DNA of 64,000 bases. Origin: Silene latifolia. Its lineage: Eukaryota > Streptophyta > Magnoliopsida > Caryophyllales > Caryophyllaceae. The stretch is from contig NC_133538.1 of the NCBI RefSeq assembly GCF_048544455.1, positions 1,774,658-1,838,657 on the forward strand, given 5' to 3'. A model generated the notes under the pieces. It had not been told where the DNA came from. It did not search any database and worked only from the letters and a program-made list of their open reading frames with translations. The position numbers were made by a program, and so were the translations under genes. Positions 23,760-33,410 of the stretch are shown here, piece by piece. Every line of letters starts with the position of its first letter. The first letter of the stretch is position 1.

Positions 23760-24346
23760 GAGGGGAAGAAGATGCATCTAATTCTAAGGACGTGACACCA
23801 TCCATGCCTTCATATGAGCCACTTCCACCTTTTCCCGAGGCTTTTAAAGATACCAAGAAGAAGGAGCATGACACTGATATTTACAAAACCTTTCGTAAAT
23901 GTGAGGTAAATATTCCTTTACTTGAGATGCTTAAAAGTGTTCCTAGGTACGCAAAGTTTTTAAAAGAACTTTGTACAATTAAAAGAAATAAAAAGGAACG
24001 TAGTTTGAAAAAGCCAAGGGGTAAAGCTAGTGAATTTTTGTCGGCTTTGTTTAAGAGTCCTCCAAAGTGTAGTGATCCGGCTATGTTCATTATACCCTGC
24101 ACCCTACGTGATACAAGGTTCGAAAGAGCCATGTTAGATTTAGGGGCGTCAGTAAATGTTGTCTCCTACCATGTTTATGAGTCTCTTAAGCTTGGTTTAG
24201 TAAATAGTACTAGGGTGGTAGTCCACCTTGCTAATCGGTCTAGTGTCCACCCTAGAAGAGTAGTAGAGAATGTAATGGTTAAGGTAGATCGATCAATTGG
24301 TCTTTCCAGCAGATTTCTATATTTTGGATATGGCGCAAGAGGTTGA
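23760..24346 (+). pseudogene. Athila gag end and protease, part 1
   Basis: This open stretch reads with YEPLPPFPEAFKD, VNIPLLEMLKSVPRYAKFLK and ELCTIKRNKKE, a region conserved at the gag-protease junction of Athila Ty3-gypsy elements. The protease active site is in AMLDLGASVNVVSYHVYE. The DLGA form is usual for Athila. The reading frame opens upstream at 23711 only because the fused LTR scrap lacks stops. A frameshift near 24305 moves the rest of protease to another frame. Confidence 0.85.
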
Positions 24347-24458
24347 TGCAATCCCAATTTTATTGGGTCGACCATTCTTAAAGACCGCAGGAACCGGGAT
24401 TGATGTTCCAAAGGGTTCCTTGATTATAGAGTTTAATGGGAAGATGGTTAAATTCTAA
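24306..24458 (+). pseudogene. Athila protease, part 2 (shifted frame)
   Basis: In this frame the sequence gives FYILDMAQEVDAIPILLGRP then FLKTAGTGIDVPKGSL, the C-terminal part of Athila protease with its ILLGRPFL signature. It ends in a stop at 24456. Reverse transcriptase, RNase H and integrase should follow but do not. Confidence 0.8.
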
Positions 24459-25519
24459 ATTAATCCACCTAATTCAACTAATTCTATAGTTTTTTCTTTG
24501 TTGCTATTGCTACTAACCATAATTCTATGGGAAGCCAGAAGCCACCACTTCTGAGCAAAGCTTATGAAGTTTTGCAGAACTCTCCACCTATAGTGAAAAG
24601 GTGTATCCTTTTATGGGAGAATCTCAAAGATGTTGAGGCTGGTAAAATGAAGGGTAAGACTTGGTTTGATAATCTAATTCTCAGGTAGAGCAACATAAGT
24701 TATACATATAAAATCAAGTGCTCATCCATTCCCTTGAAAAGGTAAATCTCTAAACTCTATCTTAAGTCGGGTAGTTCACCATTCTGCGAGATGTCGAGCC
24801 AACGACATTAAACAACAACGCTTCTAGGAGGCAACCCATAGATTTGTTTGTGCAAAAAAAAAAGGGAAAATTCAAAAAAAAAAGCAATCGGAATTGCTTT
24901 GGTTTATGGTGTTTGGCGACATAATAAGGGAGATGTAGAAGGTTGGATGGGTAGGATAGAGTCTATGGTATGGAGAAACCATGGTGCGTTTTAGAGGTAC
25001 TTGGTCATTGGTTAGGATCAGAGTAATAAGAGACGTTAGTCTTCGTTGGTTACTCTTTTCTTTTGTTGGCCTTGATTTACTGTGCCTTATTAAGGATGCT
25101 AATGGAGGAGGTGTGATGATTGCTATATTCCACGTGGTGTTGAGGATTGACATAATGTCGTGAGTCATTCATGTTTTCTCCATTGAGATTTGTTCTCCTT
25201 TTCCCTTTATTGTGTCCTTGCAACATTGAGGGGAATATTTCATTCAAGTGTGGGGAGGGAGAATCGTTCCGATTTGTAGTTATTTATACTAGTATTTTGT
25301 GCTTTTATTTCAGTTATTTATTTCAACAAAAAATAAAAATTGAAAAAAGAGAGAACAAATTGACAAAAAAAAGTTGAGAAAAAGAAAATAATGAATCTCG
25401 GCTAGGTGAAACCCTAAAAGAGTGCCTAGGCAAGATTGGGATGTGGCTGAGGATGGAGTGAAAACCCGAAAGGGCGCTCCGTGTAAAATGAAGAATCGAG
25501 TTGCGTGCCACTGAAAGTA
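24459..25519 (+). mobile_element. Athila post-pol leader after a pol deletion
   Basis: Shortly after the protease, the sequence reaches TGTCGAGCCAACGACATTAA and CTAGGAGGCAACCC (about 24790-24837). This block normally lies downstream of integrase in Athila elements. Most of pol (about 3 kb) is therefore missing. The remainder is 3' untranslated sequence, cut by copia-2 at 25520. Confidence 0.75.
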
Positions 25520-25737
25520 TATGAACTATGATCAAACTAGATCATGATGAATAATAGATGATTGTATGTGAGAACGATGGAGAGATAGGAAGAGAGAGAA
25601 AGAACAAAAGAGATGAATGATATTCTGTAAATTGATAAGTGATAAACTGATTACATGATATGTATATATAGGTAGTTAGTTAAGTCGGTTAATCTAACAA
25701 CCTAACAACCTATTATACTAACAACCTATATTCCACA
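25520..25737 (-). repeat. Copia-2 3' LTR
   Basis: Minus-strand TGTGGAATATAGG to AGTTCATA (TG...TA ends). A GGGGGGA purine tract on the minus strand lies just upstream, at 25738-25746 on the plus strand. Confidence 0.88.
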
Positions 25738-25745
25738 TCCCCCCC

Positions 25746-26348
25746 TCAAGATGGAACATCTTGGTACAATTTAAAGCCTAATTTGGGTGCAAAGAAATGA
25801 TGCTCCTGTTTTCCAAGAGCTTTAGTCATCAGGTCAGCCAGTTGCAGACCACTTCTAACATGATGAGTATATAAAAATCCTTCCAGCTGCTTGTCTCGAA
25901 CAAAATGGCAATCGATATTCAAGTGTTTAGTCCTTTCATGAAATACTGGATTCAATGTTATGTGTTGTGCAGCTTTATTATCAAAATACAAAGGTATTGG
26001 CAGCTTGATTTCTACTCTGAGATCTTTGAGTAACCCTGCCAACCATACCAACTCACTGGTAGTGTAAGACATACTACGATATTCTGCTTCTGCAGAACTC
26101 TTGCTGACAGTCACCTATTTCTTGGTCTTCCAAGAAACAAGTGAGTTTCCAAGGAAGATACAATAGCCACTTAATGACCTACAGCTTAATGCACAGGAGC
26201 CCCAATCAGCATCACTGAAGGCCTGTAAACTCATAGATGCAGCAGAAGGATAAAATAGTCCAGCATTTACTGTCCGCTTGATATACTTGAGCAAATGTTG
26301 TGCTGCTTGACATTGAGGTTCTCTTGGTTGACTTAGGAACTGGCTCAA
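25746..26348 (-). pseudogene. Copia-2 RNase H
   Basis: The frame is shared with the reverse transcriptase upstream but broken by two single stop codons, at 26349-26354 and next to 26115, both at places where related elements carry Gln (C-to-T type changes). RNase H landmarks: AFSDADWGSC (catalytic Asp), SWKTKK, SKSSAEAEYRSMS (Glu), YFDNKAAQHI (Asp) and RSGLQLADLMTKALG near the end. Confidence 0.88.
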
Positions 26349-26351
26349 ATG

Positions 26352-27371
26352 TTATACACTATAAGCTATGTCTGGCCTAGTAAGACTGAGGTAGAGGAGC
26401 CTGCCCACAAGCCTTCTGTAGACTTCAGGATCACGAAGGAGCTCACCTTGATCAATAGCAAGCTTTAAACCCTTATGCATAAGGAATGATGCTGCCTTGA
26501 CATCCTCAAAGCCTACATCTTTAATGATATCCAGAACATACTTCCTTTGGTTCAACATTATACCAGGGTCATTTCTCCCAATCTCCAATGCTAAGAAAAA
26601 CCTCATCTCACCCAAGTCCTTAATGGTGTACTTAGAATGCAAAGCTGTCTTTAAAGAATTCAAGGCTTCTAAATCATCACCAGTAAGAAGAATGTCATCA
26701 ACATATACTAAAACCAAGGCCAACTTATTAGTCAAAGGGTTCTGTAGAGTAAATAGGGAGTTACCCTGTTTAGACTGCACATAACCCTGTTGGATCAAAA
26801 ATTTTGACAACTCTTGGTTCCATTGTCTAGATGCCTGTTTCAGGCCATACAAGGACCTTAGAAGCCTACAAACTTGACCTGTTCTAGCCTTATTATAGCC
26901 CATGGGAGGCTTCATATAAACCTCTTTATCAAGATAACCATGAAGAAATGCATTATTAACATCCAATTGGAAAAGAGGCCATTTCCTTTTAGCTGCAACT
27001 GCTAGTAAAGTTCTAACAGTAGTAAATTTTACAACGGGAGAAAATGTATGCTTGTAGTCTTTATCTTTTATCTGATTGAATCCTTTAGCCACAAGCCTTG
27101 CCTTTAACCTTTCCACAGTGCCATCAGCTCTATGTTTAATCTTATACACCCACTTACTACCTATAGCCTTCTTATGTTTAGGTAGATCAGTTAGCACCCA
27201 GGTATTATTCTTCTCAAGTGCAAATAACTCTTGTTCCATGGCAGCTATCCATCTTGAATCTTTACTAGCTTGACTGTAATAACTAGGCTCAATTTCTTTG
27301 ATTACATTAGATAGTGATGAGATATAGGTTGGATCAAAATTATCAAGCTGCTGAATAACAGCTGTATGCAA
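26352..27371 (-). pseudogene. Copia-2 reverse transcriptase
   Basis: A 339-codon open stretch covers most of the domain: ALEKNNTWVLTDLP, KARLVAKGFNQ, FQLDVNNAFLHGYLDKEVY (motif A), LRSLYGLKQASRQWN, the catalytic LVYVDDILLTGDD and LSLTRPDIAYSV. The catalytic Asp pair is intact. The frame differs from integrase by one base, with the shift near an A-rich run at about 27740. It ends at a stop codon where RNase H should begin. Confidence 0.92.
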
Positions 27372-27724
27372 AGCTGTGGAAATAGAAGGACAATGATATC
27401 CAGATAATCTGCCGGATGTCTTTATTGTCCTGCTGGATCTCCTAACATCAAGAGGACCTGGAGAAGGAACAGACTGTACAAAAACATCTCCATTGCTAGA
27501 TGGAGGATTACTAGGTAAAACATGAGGAGTACTGTTATTTTTAGTGATACTAACTGTTTGATTAGTAAGACCTGCTATATTATATGTTGAAGTAGATTAT
27601 GATTCCTTGATAATGTCAAGGTTAGAAATAAAGTCAGTAGAAAATTGCTGAATATTGGTAGTCTTAAAAGGAAAATAATGCTCATAAAACACTACAACTC
27701 TATTAACGAAGACATCATGTGTCT

Positions 27725-28024
27725 CTAAATCATAGAGTTTTTAACCTTTTTTAGCAGGGGGTACCCAATAAAGAGGCACTTTCTAGCTTTTGGCAAGAAT
27801 TTATCCCTGGCAGTAACAGGTCTAGTAGCATAGCATAAAGACCCAAAAACTCGTAATTCATCATAAACTGGTTTAGTATGAAACAATAGCTCATGAGGTG
27901 TTTCCCAGTTCAGAATAGAAGATGGTAGCTTGTTAATCAAATATGTAGCAGTAAGTAAGCAATCCCCCCAGAACTTAATAGGTAATTGGGCATGAAACCT
28001 AAGAGCTCTTGCTGTCTCTAACAA
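27725..28024 (-). pseudogene. Copia-2 integrase C-terminal part
   Basis: Visible words LPIKFWGDCLLTATYLINKL, TPHELLFHTKP, RVFGSLCYATRPV and KCLFIGYP are typical of the copia integrase C-terminal half. Frame agrees with 28181-29185. The segment between, with the second catalytic Asp and the Glu region, contains a stop near 28180 but is recognisable in translation. Confidence 0.85.
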
Positions 28025-28180
28025 GTGTCTATGCTTTCTCTCTACCCTACCATTCTGTTGAGGCCTACCAACAATGCTCCTTTGATGAATAATACCCTTA
28101 GATGCAAAATAATCATGACACTGTGTCTGAAAGAACTCAATGCCATTATCAGATCTTATGACTTTGATTTTAGCATTAAA

Positions 28181-29185
28181 TTATGTCTCTACTAGATTTA
28201 TAAAGTTAATAATCAAACTAGGAACGTGGGTCTTTTGCTGAAGTAAAAAAGTCAAGGTACTCCTGGAATAATCATCAAGAACAGTCAAGAAAGAATGAAC
28301 ACCAGTCCTATCAGACTCTTTATATGGCCCCCATAAATCAATATGAACAAGATCAAAACATTTAGTAGCATGTGAAAGACTTCTATGAAAAGGCAAGGAA
28401 TGATGCTTGGCCAGAACACAAGTTTCACAGAACATTTTATTAACTCTTTGCATCATAACAGGATTTACATGCTTTAGTTTATCAACAGATGAGTGACCAA
28501 GTCTAGAATGAAAGAGAGCTACATTTATTTGCTGAGCAACATTAGATGTATTTAAGCTAGTTGTATTACATGCTTTTGAAGTAACAGAAATCCTAAGTGT
28601 GTATAAATCCCTTATTCTTTTACCAACTGCAATAGTAGTATTACTTGAAGGGTCCTGAAACAAACAATTATTATCTGAGAATGTAACAAGCAATTTAGAC
28701 CTGGAAATTAACTTGCCTACAGACAAGAGATTAGGTTTAAAATCAGGTATAAGCAGAACATCATATAGAACAATATATTTGGTCAGATATACTGCCCCAG
28801 TTTTATAAACTGGTTTCAATGTGCCATCAGGTAAAGCTACAAACAATGGTTGTGGCAAATCAATAACGTCATGTAAGATGGAAGCATCTGAAGTCAGATG
28901 GTCAGATGCTCTAGTGTCAATCACCCAGTCTTTGTAAAAGGAAAAACCATAATTACCAAAAGAACAAGGAGGAGAGATACCTACAAAATGGCTAAAAGCC
29001 TGAAAATTAGGTTCACCAGTTTGAGAAGAATAAGCCTTATCAGATAAAGCCTGAAGAACCTTAGTCATTACAGAATCAACAATACCTTTCACAAGATCAG
29101 GTGAAACTTGGGAAACCTGAGAATTCTGAAAAGCATGAGAAACACCAGCAGACACTGAAGCATTCTGATGGTCCGGTAATGACAT
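28181..29185 (-). pseudogene. Copia-2 protease and integrase N-terminal half
   Basis: The start has a low-complexity region. WVIDTRASDHLTSDAS follows, where protease active site DTG/DSG reads DTRA, an Arg in place of the essential Gly. Integrase zinc-binding residues lie in FHSRLGHSSVDKLKHV and FCETCVLAKHHSLPF. The first catalytic Asp is in LVHIDLWGPYKE. The segment stops near 28181 shortly after VLDDYSRSTLTFLL. Confidence 0.87.
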
Positions 29186-29272
29186 CCCAGGTGTATTAAA
29201 GCCAAAAGAAGTGGGATAAAGAAGACCCCCATTCTGAGAAATAGGACCACAAACAGGTGCATATTCAGCATC

Positions 29273-29761
29273 TTAATTATGGCAAGCTGCTGCAGTATTT
29301 GCAGATTTGGGAATAGCTGGGTTAATTGTTCCAGCAGAATTGGCAGCCTTCTTGGCTTGCTTAGCTTTCCAAGCCTTGAATTTGTAGCAATGCTCAATAA
29401 TATGTCCCTTAATGTCACAAAACAAGCAAGTCTGAAGTTGAAAACAATCTTCAGTCTTATGGTTTGATTTGCCACACTTAGCACATGGTATAACAGGCTG
29501 ACCAAGAACATTAGCTTGACCAGAATTATCTTTAGAACGCTTGCCGTTTGCATTGTCCTCAACATATTTGTGATTACCAAATCTTTTCTTAGCAACATAG
29601 GCAACACTCTCAAGAACAACAAAATTATTGTTATCATTAATGGATTTTTGCCTTTCAATCTTTTGCAAAATCCCTAAAGCATGGTTTATGGGAGGAAGGG
29701 GTTCCATAGACAACAAAGATGATTGGACTTGTTCATAACCACCATGTAATCCCATCAACAA
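29273..29761 (-). pseudogene. Copia-2 gag zinc-knuckle region
   Basis: Two CCHC knuckles are present: CAKCGKSNHKTEDC and CLFCDIKGHIIEHC, both C-X2-C-X4-H-X4-C. They bind nucleic acid in gag. Two knuckles instead of one is a useful lineage character. The frame is shared with the gag N-terminal piece upstream, with stops at 29762-29875 and near 29273. Confidence 0.88.
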
Positions 29762-29875
29762 CTAAATTAACTTGGATTGGGTCTCCCTTTCTACCAACCG
29801 TTTAAGCATATTGCAATTACATTTAGCCATAACCCCACAACTACATTGAGGCACAGGATCCATGTGATCTATGTT

Positions 29876-30355
29876 CTACCACAATCCCTTGATTTTACCA
29901 TAATAGTCCAACAAAGAGGCATTTTCTTGTTTAATATTTGCAAGTTCTTTCTTTAACTCGTATAATTCTAGCACATTTAGCTGACCAAAAGGCTCAACTA
30001 ATTCAGACCAAAGATGCTTAGATGACTGAGTATATTGAAAATTATCTTGCAAGGTCTTAATCATTGAATTCTTAATCCAACGAGAGACAACTATATCACA
30101 ACGAATCCAAGCATTATACTTTTTATCAGACTTGTCAAGAAGAGAGCATTCACCATAAATAAAACCAATCTTGTTTTTGGAAAGAAGCGCCTGGATTATG
30201 TCTCGCTGCCATTGACGAAAATTGGAACCATCAAACAGAGTTTCTGACAACTTCAACCTAGGTTGATCAGTTGGAGACAGAAAAAATGGATCATCGAGAG
30301 GAGAATAAAGATAATCTTGAGCAATTGATTGAGAATTTGTATCAGGTTGCAACAT
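29876..30355 (-). pseudogene. Copia-2 gag N-terminal region
   Basis: Starts MLQPDTNSQSIAQDYLYSPL about 110 bp after the primer site. It contains the plant copia gag N-terminal pattern DPFFLSPTDQPRLKLSETLF with GSNFRQWQRDIIQALLSKNK, NAWIRCDIVVSRWIKNSM and LWSELVEPFGQ. Copied in part at 62508-62583. Confidence 0.85.
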
Positions 30356-30465
30356 GATTGTGTATTTGTGATAAGAGAAGAAGAATTTTATGAGAAAAAT
30401 TCAAAGATTTAACAATGAATATGTTCGATAATTGATGTAGAAGCGATTTATTGGATCTTTAAACC

Positions 30466-30475
30466 ACTGATACCA
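30466..30475 (-). promoter_or_regulatory. Copia-2 primer binding site
   Basis: Minus-strand TGGTATCAGTGG directly follows the 5' LTR end and matches initiator methionine tRNA. Confidence 0.85.
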
Positions 30476-30618
30476 TATGAACTATGATCAAACTAGATCA
30501 TGATGAATAATAGATGATTGTATGTGAGAACGATGGAGAGATAGGAAGAGAGAGAAAGAACAAAAGAGATGAATGATATTCTGTAAATTGATAAGTGATC
30601 AACTGATTACATGATATG

Positions 30619-31634
30619 ATTTTTTTTTTATTAATAGAAGGGATAAAATCCCAGAGACCTACAGAGAGTAGGGTCCCAGAAAATTCATAAGAGGCAGAAA
30701 TATAACAAAACGAGTACAAAAACAAACAATCCATCCTTTTCAACACGAAAAACTTGCGTACTAGTATCACGCACCAAGCCTCCTTTGCATAATCCTTTTC
30801 TCCTTCCATGATCTTAATGTTGTCCAATTGTTTAGCCATTCCTCCAAAGTGTAGGGTAAAAGTGTCCTCCATGATGTGCACCCCAATCCAAAACTCAAGA
30901 GCAATTCATCCATTATAGAGGGCCGATTTGCGTGCTTTTATGATAGAATGACGTCTCAGGTCTCATTCCGACAATAAAATTACTTAAGCAGAGCGGCAAT
31001 GTCCAACCTTTCACCAACCCCAAAGCCCAACAACTTACCTAAATCTTTGGTCTTTCTTTCTTCCATACTCCTATCATTATCATAGTCATCATCCGACCAA
31101 GGTTCAGTGCTATCTTCCAAATTTACTTCCGTCATATTTGCGATTTCGTCTCTTAAGAATAGGTCTTCCGCTTTCCTGCTCGACTTTTTTTTTGAATCTT
31201 TAGTGCTCTTGCGATTAAACTCCTTTGCTGAAGACTTGGTCTTCCTCTTGAATTTTTTGGCATTGAAAATCTTCTTGAAGCCAGGGGGACAATCATCATC
31301 ATAAGACAAAAAGTCTGATGGGTTTTCTAAATGAGCACCGTCTAATCTCCGCCTCAGTGAGATTATGTCCATTTCCTCATTAATATCATAATTGACATCT
31401 CCAGTCACAGTTACCGTTCTTTCACTTTCTTTTGCTTCGTCATTATTATCAGCTGTTTCAGCAGCCGTAGCCATGTTCTCAGAAAGCTTAGCCCCCTCAC
31501 AATCTTGGACACCAAACTCAACATGGTTACGGATTGATAGTGTATCATCCCATTGATGGGATGACAAATTCAAGTTGAGCTCAGGAGGTTTGATATAACA
31601 TGTAGTCAAGTTTAACCCCTCCCTAACATGATAT
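30619..31634 (-). mobile_element. LINE-like retroposed unit with poly(A) tail
   Basis: On the minus strand the unit ends GGATTTTATCCC, a few bases, AATAAAAAAAAA: a tail typical of plant LINEs. A 14-bp target duplication flanks it. It carries one 209-codon ORF at the 5' side and a noncoding 3' part, but no endonuclease or reverse transcriptase. It may be an internally deleted LINE keeping its first ORF, or a retrogene. A second copy is at 62847-63864. Confidence 0.8.
30980..31609 (-). CDS. Hypothetical 209-aa acidic/basic protein of the retroposed unit
   Basis: An open frame of 209 codons begins MTTCYIKPPELNLNLSSHQW. The N-terminal half is acidic. The middle has DFLSYDDDCPPGFKKIF and a Lys-rich stretch (KKFKRKTKSSAKEFNRK ... 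KKKSSRKAE) that could be a nuclear localisation signal. An acidic patch EPWSDDDYDNDRS precedes LGKLLGFGVGERLDIAALLK at the C-terminus. I recognise no family. It may be the first ORF or spacer of a LINE. The copy at 63209-63704 is frameshifted by one extra base in a T run. Confidence 0.55.
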   Translation of the reverse strand: MTTCYIKPPELNLNLSSHQWDDTLSIRNHVEFGVQDCEGAKLSENMATAAETADNNDEAKESERTVTVTGDVNYDINEEMDIISLRRRLDGAHLENPSDFLSYDDDCPPGFKKIFNAKKFKRKTKSSAKEFNRKSTKDSKKKSSRKAEDLFLRDEIANMTEVNLEDSTEPWSDDDYDNDRSMEERKTKDLGKLLGFGVGERLDIAALLK

Positions 31635-31707
31635 GATTACATGATATGTATATATAGGTAGTTAGTTAAGTTGGTTAATCTAACAACCTAACAACCTATA
31701 TTCCACA

Positions 31708-31861
31708 GAGTAGAAGTGAGAAAAAAAAGAATAAGTTAGAGTGAAAATCCATGATGGAGTTTAGTTAACTTTTCTGTACTTAGTGGACCAGTGTTGGTAT
31801 GAAGTTAAAATGAGTTCTTTGAGTTTACTCGAGGACAAGTAAAGGTCGAAGTGTGGGAAGT
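31708..31861 (+). promoter_or_regulatory. Athila 3' region and polypurine tract
   Basis: TTTGAGTTTACTCGAGGACA and AAGTGTGGGAAGT lie immediately before the LTR, the usual Athila layout. It continues the sequence interrupted at 25519. Confidence 0.75.
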
Positions 31862-32480
31862 TGATAAGACGAGTATTTTACATGTTAAGACGGTCGATTA
31901 TGTGACTTTTTCAGAGCTAAAAGAGTTTATTAGTGAGGTCTAGTCGATTCATGTTACGTACTCGTTCCGTCTGATAATGGTTGTTGATACCAAGTTTACT
32001 CACGCATTGAAGACTTGAGTCAAGAACCGAGTGAAGCTACGTGTTAATGGGGACCGAAGAAGAAGCTTAGGCGAGGGCCTGGAGGGCGGTCGTTGGCCTG
32101 GCGAGTCAGGCGAGTCAGGCCAGGCCCGACATTGCCGACCCGCCAATACAAATAGGAGCACGAATTAGCAAGGCGGAGAGCCGCCTATAAAGCGGGCTAG
32201 CCGCGCGCACCAGCGAGCCACCCAGGCCACAGGCTAGCCTCCTTGTGCGCGTGAGTAGCGGATGGTTGATTCTTGGGCTTGGTCATTGTTTACTTGTCTA
32301 TGGACCTTACTATACTGATACGAGGCAACTTAATAAGACATTATAAGAATACTAAGATTATAGTTATTATGATATTATTATTATTATTATTATCTGCTAT
32401 TCCTATGATAAGTAGTATATTATTACGTAGCTCGTATTCATTGAGTTTATTCATATATTATTTCCAATAAGTGTAATTTT

Positions 32481-32499
32481 GGGGGGGGGGGGGGGGGGG
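32481..32499 (+). repeat. Poly(G) run, 19 bases
   Basis: Uninterrupted G tract inside the Athila LTR, following TAATTTT. Length may be affected by sequencing error. Confidence 0.9.
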
Positions 32500-32585
32500 A
32501 AGGACTTAAGAACCCTAGTTTTATTCGTCTTAAGCAAATTATGAGGAATTAATCCTCCCTTCTCGATTCAAGGTACTTTGAAGGT

Positions 32586-33031
32586 AATTAATGAATAATC
32601 TAATGCAAGCGTCTAGATTTAATTCACTAAAGCTAATCCTCCCTTCTCGTCTAGATTTAAGCAAATTATGAGGAATAAATTGTGAGACCGTCTTAATCCT
32701 TTGTTTTATTACTTAAGTATTATTTGTTCTGTGTTACAATTATATGATTGTTGTATATTAAATCGGTATGGCCAATTGATTATTTCATCTTTCAATCTAT
32801 TGCAGTTCTATATGTTTGAAGCTGTAATTGCTCAATTTATTAGATAAAGTTGCAACCTTTAATCCAATTATTTGTATGCGTTTCATCGTAGTTGGGTACA
32901 AGGGGGAATAAATATATAATTCGAACCAATAACCATGTGTGTTAAAGGTTGTTATTTTCGTTGATTGTTTCATTCGTTCAAGTTGTTAGTGAATTAAATC
33001 TAGACGCTTGCATTAGATTATTCATTAATTA
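32586..33031. repeat. 46-bp perfect inverted repeat, 354-bp spacer
   Basis: Bases 32586-32631 are the exact reverse complement of 32986-33031 (TAATTAATGAATAATCTAAT ... and TTAGTGAATTAAATC ...). This lies within the Athila LTR, beside short direct repeats of TAATCCTCCCTTCTCG at about 32549 and 32634. Confidence 0.92.
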
Positions 33032-33410
33032 GGTTGCTTAGTCTCGCATTTCAAACTGAGTAATATTATCTAAGGAACATTTGAAATTCATATTTTCACA
33101 ACGGGATACTCAAAGGATAAATTGGGATTACTGATCGACGATCATATATTAACTAGTTAGCGGATAAACATTGACTCGGGACTTTTAATCTTCTAAATTC
33201 ATCTTATTTACTCATTTCTTGTTTAATTTTAATAGTCATTAGTTATTCAATCATTATAAATCCTCCCATCTTTAGTTACCCTTGCTCTATATTACACACA
33301 TTTATTTACATCGCCTTCCCTATGGATTCGACACCCGACTTACCTCTACTACATAGTTTAAGGTACGACTTTATTATTTTTCTTTGGGAGTATACGACCT
33401 CGGCTCACCA

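Larger units (their letters stand above)
25520..31707 (-). mobile_element. Copia-2: Ty1-copia element inserted in Athila
   Basis: The minus-strand element has a 218-bp 3' LTR (25520-25737) and a 5' LTR (30476-31707) enlarged by an insertion. Flanks AAGTA (25515-25519) and GAGTA (31708-31712) match at four of five bases, and Athila sequence continues beyond both. Gag, integrase, reverse transcriptase and RNase H follow in copia order on the minus strand. Gag type suggests the Ivana/Oryco or Ale groups; I cannot decide. Confidence 0.9.
30476..31707 (-). repeat. Copia-2 5' LTR split by a retroposed unit
   Basis: LTR halves 30476-30618 and 31649-31707 match the two parts of the 25520-25737 LTR. 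The intervening DNA is flanked by 14-bp copies of GATTACATGATATG (30605-30618 and 31635-31648). Confidence 0.9.
31862..33410 (+). repeat. Athila 3' LTR
   Basis: Starts TGATAAGACGAGTATTTTAC after the purine tract and ends ...CGGCTCACCA. The CCCTATGGATTCGACACCCGA block near the end (33330-33350) is characteristic of Athila LTRs. It contains G19 (32481-32499) and a 46-bp perfect inverted repeat. The matching 5' LTR is absent. Confidence 0.8.

Noticed and set aside
30498-30881. 127-codon minus-strand ORF covering the retroposed unit tail and LTR
   Set aside because: It crosses the poly(A) tail and the target duplication into the LTR, so it cannot be an original gene. A weak resemblance of the first part to LINE C-terminal sequence is noted.
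32481-32499. Poly(G) run as a G-quadruplex regulatory element
   Set aside because: A single homopolymer in a decayed LTR; length may be a sequencing artefact and nothing around it supports function.
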